Positions 1 to 5,604 of a stretch of DNA of 5,604 bases are shown here, piece by piece. Numbering within the stretch: the first letter of the stretch is position 1; the number at the start of each line of letters is the position of its first letter. The position numbers were made by a program, and so were the translations under genes. The notes under the pieces were generated by a model that did not search any database, was not told where the DNA came from, and saw only the letters and a program-made list of their open reading frames with translations. The DNA lies in NCBI GenBank assembly GCA_028702245.1, contig JAQVPE010000068.1, positions 1-5,604 of the forward strand. The letters run 5' to 3'. Source of the DNA: Candidatus Izemoplasmatales bacterium. GTDB taxonomy: Bacteria > Bacillota_I > Bacilli_A > Izemoplasmatales > Hujiaoplasmataceae.

Positions 1-837
1 GATGATTTCGTTGATTTCGTACAAAGAAGCATCGAAACCCGAAGTAATATTGACGATAGCGTCGGTCGCACCGTTGATCGATGTCTCAAGGAGAGGACTT
101 CTAATTGCCGCTCGAGCAGCTTCGATCGCGCGATTCTCTCCACCAGCGATACCGATTCCCATCAAGGCCGTCCCTTTATCTTTCATGACCGTCTTGACAT
201 CGGCGAAATCGACATTGACCACTCCGGGAACGGCGATGATTTCGGTGATGCCTTGAACACCTTGGCGAAGAACGTTGTCAGCTTCCCTGAAAGCATCAAG
301 GTAAGGCGTGTTCTTGTCAACGATATAAAGCAACTTGTCGTTAGGGATGGCAATCAAAGTATCCACATATGGTTTTAACTCTTCAAGACCTTGGATAGCG
401 ACGCTCATCCTTTTCCGGCCTTCGAAACCAAAAGGTTTGGTGACGATGCCGATCGTGAGGCAACCCATTTCCCTCGCGATCCGTGCTATCACGGGTGCGG
501 CTCCGGTACCGGTTCCTCCGCCCATTCCGGCGGTGATGAAAACCATGTCTGTGTCAGCGAGGAGATCACGGATCTCGTCTTCGGATTCCAAGGCGGCCTG
601 CCTGCCGATGTCGGGACTGGCTCCGGCTCCAAGACCGCGGGTGAGCATTTTCCCAAGTTGCAGTCTGATATCGGCTTTTGAAAGTTTGAGAACTTGAGCA
701 TCGGTATTAACTGCCACAAACTCGACACCCTGAACATCATTCTCAATCATCCGGTTGATAGCCGAACCGCCACCACCGCCGACACCGATCACTTTGATGT
801 TTGGTTTCTGATTGAATTTCTCATTAACATCGAACAT
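1..837 (-). CDS. ftsZ: Cell division GTPase FtsZ (3' end cut by window edge)
   Basis: FtsZ is the tubulin-like GTPase that polymerises at midcell into the division ring. The frame is open from an ATG at 837 to the left edge, giving 279 residues; the usual length is about 350-400, so the end of the second domain and the C-terminal tail lie outside. Visible motifs are the glycine-rich loop at residues 18-24, VNTDAQ at 43-48, the tubulin signature GGGTGTG at 106-112, E139, R143, N166 and D187 of the nucleotide pocket, and the catalytic T7 loop with N208, D210 and D213. All sit at B. subtilis numbering, so there is no indel. Residue 25 is Ser where FtsZ usually has Asn. The start is supported by a GGGGG ribosome site six bases upstream and a good promoter further up. 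No ftsA precedes it; the upstream gene is tgt. Identity is very sure. Confidence 0.97.
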   Translation of the reverse strand, partial: MFDVNEKFNQKPNIKVIGVGGGGGSAINRMIENDVQGVEFVAVNTDAQVLKLSKADIRLQLGKMLTRGLGAGASPDIGRQAALESEDEIRDLLADTDMVFITAGMGGGTGTGAAPVIARIAREMGCLTIGIVTKPFGFEGRKRMSVAIQGLEELKPYVDTLIAIPNDKLLYIVDKNTPYLDAFREADNVLRQGVQGITEIIAVPGVVNVDFADVKTVMKDKGTALMGIGIAGGENRAIEAARAAIRSPLLETSINGATDAIVNITSGFDASLYEINEII

Positions 838-857
838 AGTCTACCCCCGGTTCAATC

Positions 858-891
858 CGTTTGTATTTTCAAAAAACACGATGTCCAAACG
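858..891 (-). other. Inverted repeat in the ftsZ leader
   Basis: CGTTTG (858-863) and CAAACG (886-891) could pair across a 22-base loop, in the predicted leader just upstream of the GGGGG ribosome site at 844-848. The stem is only 6 bp with a large A/T-rich loop. I see the complementarity but cannot claim a function. Confidence 0.25.
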
Positions 892-908
892 AATATCGAA
901 CATATCAA

Positions 909-923
909 GCCTATTATATAGGC
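909..923. repeat. Inverted repeat centred on the ftsZ -10 box
   Basis: GCCTAT and ATAGGC form a perfect 6-bp dyad with a 3-base centre, and the TATAAT box lies inside it. A repressor-type operator is possible at this position, but part of the symmetry comes from the A/T-rich -10 sequence itself. The dyad is seen directly; a role as an operator is inference. Confidence 0.4.
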
Positions 924-941
924 AAGACGCTCATTTTTCAA
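913..941 (-). promoter_or_regulatory. Sigma-A-type promoter for ftsZ
   Basis: Read on the minus strand, a -35 box TTGAAA (941-936) is followed after exactly 17 bases by a perfect -10 box TATAAT (918-913). Transcription would start near 906, leaving a leader of about 69 bases before the ftsZ ATG. This gives ftsZ its own promoter, independent of tgt. It is a consensus match by eye; no start-site data are available. Confidence 0.75.
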
Positions 942-972
942 TATCAATCGCGTTATTTTCGCGAGACGCTCA
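922..972. repeat. Pair of 9-bp direct repeats flanking the ftsZ -35 box
   Basis: AGACGCTCA occurs at 925-933 and again at 964-972. With one mismatch the match extends left to GC(A/G)AGACGCTCA at 922-933 and 961-972. The start-to-start distance is 39 bp. One copy sits in the -10/-35 spacer of the ftsZ promoter and the other lies upstream of the -35 box. This could be a binding-site pair or chance in a short gap. Confidence 0.4.
948..964. other. Small hairpin between tgt and ftsZ (weak terminator candidate)
   Basis: TCGCG and CGCGA pair perfectly around a 7-base loop, 16 bases past the tgt stop codon and just upstream of the ftsZ -35 box. On the minus strand the following bases (TTGATATTG) are not a proper U-tract, so termination would be inefficient. 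Transcripts from pduL-tgt may read through into ftsZ. Confidence 0.3.
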
Positions 973-979
973 AATCGGA

Positions 980-2706
<1,727 letters not shown>

Positions 2707-2745
2707 TTGTACCTCCATCTATCAGAACATTTCATTTAATTTTAC

Positions 2746-2773
2746 TATATATCGACTCTATTTCGCAAATCAA
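2746..2773 (-). promoter_or_regulatory. Candidate promoter for pduL-tgt
   Basis: On the minus strand TTGATT (2773-2768) is followed after 16 bases by TATATA (2751-2746), about 40 bases before the pduL ATG. Overlapping A/T-rich alternatives exist, such as TAAAAT a few bases downstream, so the exact -10 box is uncertain. The position upstream of a divergently transcribed operon fits. Confidence 0.5.
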
Positions 2774-2785
2774 TTGTGTTTTTTC

Positions 2786-2813
2786 TTGAATCTGACCTTC
2801 AATTTGCTATAAT
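2786..2813 (+). promoter_or_regulatory. Extended -10 promoter for the YhhQ-family gene
   Basis: TTGAAT (2786-2791) is followed after 16 bases by TATAAT (2808-2813), preceded by TGC, which makes an extended -10 element. Transcription would begin near 2820, giving a leader of about 48 bases. Its -35 box lies only about 12 bp from the -35 box of the divergent pduL promoter, so the two promoters are back to back and one bound regulator could affect both. Confidence 0.7.
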
Positions 2814-2820
2814 TAAGGCG

Positions 2821-2861
2821 CATTGACTTCTTAGTGGTTCGACGCGAATATGAAAGGGGGG
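2821..2861 (+). promoter_or_regulatory. Leader and ribosome binding site of the YhhQ-family gene
   Basis: The ribosome site is AAAGGGGGG (2853-2861), which favours the ATG at 2868 over the in-frame ATGs at 2850 and 2865. Upstream, CTTCTT (2827-2832) can pair with AAGGGG (2854-2859) with two G-U wobbles. It lies in the loop of a weak hairpin, CATT 2821-2824 with AGTG 2833-2836. A second hairpin, TTCG/CGAA (2838-2841 and 2845-2848), sits between. This layout resembles a translation-blocking pseudoknot such as preQ1-II, but the conserved preQ1-II bases are not recognisable. The ribosome site is sure; the switch is speculative. Confidence 0.4.
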
Positions 2862-2867
2862 CAGATG

Positions 2868-3542
2868 ATGAATGAACTCTTATGGTTTGGTTTTGCCATT
2901 CTAAATTTCCTTTTGTTCATCGGCATGTACAAATTATTCGGCAAGACCGGAATTTTCGTCTGGATTGCCATCGGCACGATCCTTGCCAATATTCAAGTTA
3001 CGAAATCAATCACCGTATTTGGTCTCCACGCAACTTTGGGAAACATCATGTACGGAACGATATTTCTCGCCACCGACGCCCTCAACGAGCTCTACGACAA
3101 GAAGACTGCCACCAAAGCGGTTATGCTTGGGTTTATTGTTTTGTGCATCACCTTAATCGTTATGCAAGTGGCTCTGGTATTCCAGCCCAATTCCGAAGAC
3201 ATCGCCCAGGATTCTCTTGAAACGATCTTTGGTTTTCTGCCACGGATAGCGCTTGGCAGTCTGGTTGCCTTTCTGATTTCCCAATTTTTTGATGTCAATC
3301 TTTTTCAAAAAATCAAAAGTAAGTTGCCAAATGACAAATACCTCTGGCTTCGCAACAACGGTTCGACGTTCGTCAGTCAGTTGATCGATTCATTGATATT
3401 CGTTCCAATCGCTTTTCTAGGTATTTATAGTTTTCCGGTTGTCCTCCAAATATTTGTTTCAACTTACTTGATTAAGGTTTTTGTGGCCCTTCTCGATACA
3501 CCATTTCTGTATTTGATTAAGAAAGTCAATCCTCTTGAATAA
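2868..3542 (+). CDS. yhhQ: YhhQ/VUT-family membrane protein, predicted queuosine precursor (preQ0/preQ1) transporter
   Basis: This family (DUF165, COG1738) consists of integral membrane carriers linked genetically to uptake of the 7-deazaguanine precursors preQ0 and preQ1. The 224-residue product is close to the usual size and has about six hydrophobic segments, near residues 4-21, 28-42, 53-69, 84-106, 126-142 and 170-208 (the last probably two spans). Family-type motifs are the ANIQVTKS stretch at 40-47, GNIMYGTIFLATDALNELYDKK around 58-79 with its acidic D70 and E74, SQFFDVNLFQKIK at 138-150, and LRNNGSTFVSQLIDS at 161-175. The ATG at 2868 is chosen because the G-rich ribosome site lies six bases before it. 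The gene has its own promoter and runs convergently into queA, with a shared terminator. Two queuosine enzymes beside it support the substrate assignment, but exact specificity is inference. Confidence 0.88.
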   Translation: MNELLWFGFAILNFLLFIGMYKLFGKTGIFVWIAIGTILANIQVTKSITVFGLHATLGNIMYGTIFLATDALNELYDKKTATKAVMLGFIVLCITLIVMQVALVFQPNSEDIAQDSLETIFGFLPRIALGSLVAFLISQFFDVNLFQKIKSKLPNDKYLWLRNNGSTFVSQLIDSLIFVPIAFLGIYSFPVVLQIFVSTYLIKVFVALLDTPFLYLIKKVNPLE

Positions 3543-3544
3543 GC

Positions 3545-3564
3545 AAAAGGCCGGATGGCCTTTT
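3545..3564. terminator. Bidirectional intrinsic terminator between yhhQ and queA
   Basis: AAAAGGCC (3545-3552) and GGCCTTTT (3557-3564) form a perfect 8-bp stem with a 4-base GGAT loop. The stem is flanked by T-rich sequence on the plus strand (TTTTATTTTA), and by the stem's own TTTT on the minus strand. It lies between two convergent genes and overlaps the TAA stop of queA (3563-3565), so it can end both transcripts. Confidence 0.85.
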
Positions 3565-4588
3565 ATTTTATGAACATGGCGTCGCCAAAGGAATAGAAAC
3601 GGTATTCCTGCTTGATGGCCTCACGGTAAGTTTCCATGATGATATCTCTCGTGGCAAAAGCTGAAACGAGCATCAACAGCGTCGATTTGGGAAGATGGAA
3701 ATTGGTGATCAAACCATCGATTGCTTTGAAACGATATCCTGGATAAATGAAAATATCCGTCTCGCCAACGTCTTGGTGAAAACAACCAAACTTCTTGATG
3801 TTTGCTTCAAGAACACGTGTTGATGTCGTGCCGACGGCGATGATTCTTCGGTTCTGAGATTTAGCCTCATTGAGTTCTCGGGCTACTGCCTCAGGCATCA
3901 AGTAAGATTCGCTATGCATGGTATGCTCGCTGATATCCTCGGCCTGAACCGGTCGAAAAGTGCCAAGTCCCACATGCAAGGTCAGATACTGGATTATTAC
4001 GCCTTGTCCGCGGATTTCATCAAGCAATGACGGCGTAAAATGAAACCCAGCGGTCGGTGCGGCAGCGCTGCCGAGGTTCTTCGCATACACTGTCTGGTAC
4101 TCATCGCGATCGGTGACTTTTTCATGGATATACGGCGGCAGTGGCATTTCGCCCAACTGGTCGAGAATATCAAAAAACACGCCTCGATAAATCATCTTCA
4201 TGACTCTTAGACCCTCATCGAGAACGCGGACACACCTCGACAGCAACAAGCCGTTGCCAAAAGCGACGACGGTATCGATTTCGATTCTTCTTGCTGGCTT
4301 GCAGAGCGTTTCCCAAGTATCGTTTTCCAGTTGCTTCAATAGCAACATCTCGATATTTGCGCCGGTTTCAAGCTTCACGCCAAGCAACCTTGCGGGAATG
4401 ACCCTGGTGTCATTTAGAACGAGGGTATCCCCACTTCTTAGATGATTCTTGAGGTTAAAGAAACGATCGTGCTCTATCGACCCCGTTTCCCGATTTAAAA
4501 CGAGCAACTTAGAATCGGAGCGGTTTGAAAGCGGTTTTTGGGCAATCAATGAATCGGGAAGATTATAGTTAAAATCGCTTGTTCTCAT
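3563..4588 (-). CDS. queA: S-adenosylmethionine:tRNA ribosyltransferase-isomerase QueA
   Basis: QueA transfers and isomerises the ribosyl part of S-adenosylmethionine onto preQ1-34 in tRNA, giving epoxyqueuosine, the step after Tgt. The 341-residue protein is normal length and carries the family motifs in order: SDFNYNLP at 4-11, LVLNDTRVIPARL at 57-69, PLPPYI at 149-154, YAKNLGSAAAPTAGFHFT at 168-185, LTLHVGLGTFRPV at 202-214, GTTSTRVLE at 253-261, and TNFHLPKSTLLMLVSAF at 295-311. I start it at the ATG at 4588, which shares one base with the ruvB stop (TGATG) and has AAGGAAG about nine bases upstream; the TTG just before it is less likely. The overlap suggests translational coupling to ruvB, as in the common ruvAB-queA-tgt order, but here tgt has been separated into another unit. 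Queuosine formation still needs an epoxyqueuosine reductase, which is not in this window. Confidence 0.96.
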   Translation of the reverse strand: MRTSDFNYNLPDSLIAQKPLSNRSDSKLLVLNRETGSIEHDRFFNLKNHLRSGDTLVLNDTRVIPARLLGVKLETGANIEMLLLKQLENDTWETLCKPARRIEIDTVVAFGNGLLLSRCVRVLDEGLRVMKMIYRGVFFDILDQLGEMPLPPYIHEKVTDRDEYQTVYAKNLGSAAAPTAGFHFTPSLLDEIRGQGVIIQYLTLHVGLGTFRPVQAEDISEHTMHSESYLMPEAVARELNEAKSQNRRIIAVGTTSTRVLEANIKKFGCFHQDVGETDIFIYPGYRFKAIDGLITNFHLPKSTLLMLVSAFATRDIIMETYREAIKQEYRFYSFGDAMFIK

Positions 4589-5592
4589 CAAAAAAGACTT
4601 CCTTGATAGCTTTTCTTGAGATGTTTGTAGGCTTTCTCAGTAGCGACCCGACCTCTTGGCGTTCGGGAAAGATATCCTTGTTGGATCAAAAAAGGCTCAT
4701 AAACATCCTCAAGCGTTTGTGGATCCTCGCTAATCGAAGTGGCGATCGTTTCCAACCCTACCGGACCGCCGCGGTACTTTTCGATGATTGTTCCTAGATA
4801 CTCCCGGTCTTTCCGGTCCAGTCCGCAATCGTCAATTTTCAGTTTTCCCAATGCTTTTTTGGTGATATCGAGCGTAATCGTTCCATCCCCAAGAATATCG
4901 GCAAAATCGCGAACCCGCCGGAATAGTCTGTTGACAATCCTCGGTGTTCCGCGACTGCGTTTGGCCAACTCACTGACAGCATGCAATTCAATTGGACAAT
5001 CATAGATTCCCGCAGTTCTTTTACAGATTGTTTCTAAATCATCGACTTCATAAAAGTCGAGCCGGTGCACAATGCCGAAGCGTTCCCTAAGCGGCCCCGA
5101 CAAATCCCCGAATCTTGTCGTCGCTCCGACAAGGGTAAATGGCGGCAAATCAACGCGAATGGATTTTGCGCCCGTGTCTTTGCCAACAACGATGTCAATA
5201 ACGAAATCTTCCATGGATGAATAGAGGATTTCCTCAACGATCCGAGGAAGCCTGTGAATCTCATCGATAAAAAGGACATCTCCCGGTTCAAGAGATGAAA
5301 GAATCGCAGCCAAATCACCGGTCCGCTCAATTGTTGGCCCACTGCACACCTTGATTGAGACGCCGAGTTCGTGGGCAATCACTGATGCCAGTGTCGTTTT
5401 GCCAAGCCCTGGAGGACCGTATAACAACACATGGTCAAGCGATTCTTCGCGCTTCTTTGCGGCTTGAACCGCGATCATGATCATATCCTTGACGTTTTGC
5501 TGGCCAATGTATTCGGAAAAAGACTGGGGTCTCAATGCGACTTCAATCTGATCGTCTACTAACAAATTGTTTGCGACAACACGCTTGTCCAG
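4588..5592 (-). CDS. ruvB: Holliday junction branch-migration helicase RuvB (probable CTG start)
   Basis: RuvB is the hexameric AAA+ motor that, loaded by RuvA, drives branch migration of Holliday junctions in recombination and repair. Counting from the CTG at 5592 the protein has 334 residues, normal for the family. Walker A is GPPGLGKTT at 59-67, Walker B LFIDE at 107-111, sensor 1 GATTR at 156-160, LRERFG at 168-173 carries the arginine-finger region, [10 protein letters not shown] at 214-223 holds sensor 2, and the C-terminal winged helix ends in YLSRTPRGR at 307-315. The first ATG/GTG/TTG-type start in frame is TTG at 5565, but it has no ribosome site and would remove the conserved N-terminal DKRVV. 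CTG at 5592 has GAGGTG six bases upstream and directly follows an in-frame TGA. A nearby ATG at 5596 is in another frame and stops after 17 codons. Function is very sure; the start is not. Confidence 0.93.
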   Translation of the reverse strand: MDKRVVANNLLVDDQIEVALRPQSFSEYIGQQNVKDMIMIAVQAAKKREESLDHVLLYGPPGLGKTTLASVIAHELGVSIKVCSGPTIERTGDLAAILSSLEPGDVLFIDEIHRLPRIVEEILYSSMEDFVIDIVVGKDTGAKSIRVDLPPFTLVGATTRFGDLSGPLRERFGIVHRLDFYEVDDLETICKRTAGIYDCPIELHAVSELAKRSRGTPRIVNRLFRRVRDFADILGDGTITLDITKKALGKLKIDDCGLDRKDREYLGTIIEKYRGGPVGLETIATSISEDPQTLEDVYEPFLIQQGYLSRTPRGRVATEKAYKHLKKSYQGSLF

Positions 5593-5598
5593 TCATAA

Positions 5599-5604
5599 CA
5601 CCTC
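5599..5604 (-). promoter_or_regulatory. Ribosome binding site that decides the ruvB start
   Basis: GAGGTG on the minus strand ends six bases before CTG at 5592, which is ideal spacing, and only two bases before the out-of-frame ATG at 5596. It may sit inside the end of an upstream gene, by usual gene order ruvA, whose stop could be the TGA at 5595. Too little sequence is present to identify that gene. Confidence 0.6.

Noticed and set aside
489..746. Minus-strand open frame of 85 codons overlapping ftsZ
   Set aside because: It lies in a different frame inside ftsZ, whose own frame carries the tubulin signature and nucleotide-pocket motifs throughout; the protein resembles nothing and is proline-rich by frame effect.
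2..921. Plus-strand open frames opposite ftsZ and its leader
   Set aside because: They are antisense shadows of ftsZ, with no ribosome sites or recognisable domains; the longest (335-697) simply mirrors FtsZ codons.
2850..2867. Upstream ATGs at 2850 and 2865 as the start of the YhhQ-family gene
   Set aside because: The ATG at 2850 would place the ribosome site inside the coding region, and the ATG at 2865 is only three bases from its G-run; the ATG at 2868 has the best spacing.
5546..5596. ATG at 5596 as the start of ruvB
   Set aside because: It is in another frame and reaches a stop after 17 codons, and GAGGTG is only two bases away from it. It would work only with a frameshift, which is listed as the alternative in the findings.
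5566..5604. ruvA 3' end upstream of ruvB
   Set aside because: Usual gene order suggests ruvA, but at most a few codons are present and none identifies it, so it is not annotated.

Overview
This window looks like ordinary chromosomal housekeeping DNA from a low-to-medium G+C Gram-positive-type bacterium (Bacillota, or a Mycoplasmatota relative such as the Acholeplasma/Izemoplasma side). The reasons are FtsZ residues that match Bacillus subtilis numbering exactly, strong Shine-Dalgarno sequences, sigma-A-type promoters, and a ruvB-queA-tgt gene set typical of these groups. UGA is a stop codon here: ruvB, pduL and tgt all end in TGA and their tryptophans are TGG. The organism therefore uses the standard bacterial code and not the Mycoplasma UGA=Trp code. 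The lineage is inferred from these traits, not from a database comparison.

Five genes lie on the minus strand and one on the plus strand. From right to left on the minus strand: ruvB (Holliday-junction helicase motor, apparently starting at a CTG codon) is coupled by a TGATG overlap to queA (queuosine biosynthesis), and queA ends in a bidirectional hairpin terminator. Facing queA and sharing that terminator is a plus-strand membrane protein of the YhhQ/VUT family, a predicted queuosine-precursor transporter. Its promoter is back to back with that of a second minus-strand operon, pduL-tgt, in which a phosphotransacylase overlaps the tRNA-guanine transglycosylase gene by four bases (TTGA). A gap of about 140 bp then holds a strong promoter for ftsZ. 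The ftsZ gene runs off the left edge after 279 codons, so its C-terminal part is missing.

Functionally, three of the six genes form a queuosine module. The YhhQ-type carrier would bring in preQ0/preQ1, Tgt inserts preQ1 at tRNA position 34, and QueA adds the cyclopentene-type ring from S-adenosylmethionine. No preQ1 synthesis gene is visible here. RuvB (recombination), PduL (acetyl- or propanoyl-CoA/acyl-phosphate conversion) and FtsZ (division) are companions by position only. Every gene belongs to a known family, and I found no mobile element, CRISPR array, tRNA or rRNA. The points worth a second look are regulatory or organisational: the ruvB start, the ftsZ promoter with its dyad and direct repeat, the transporter leader, the pduL-tgt coupling, and ftsZ without ftsA next to it.
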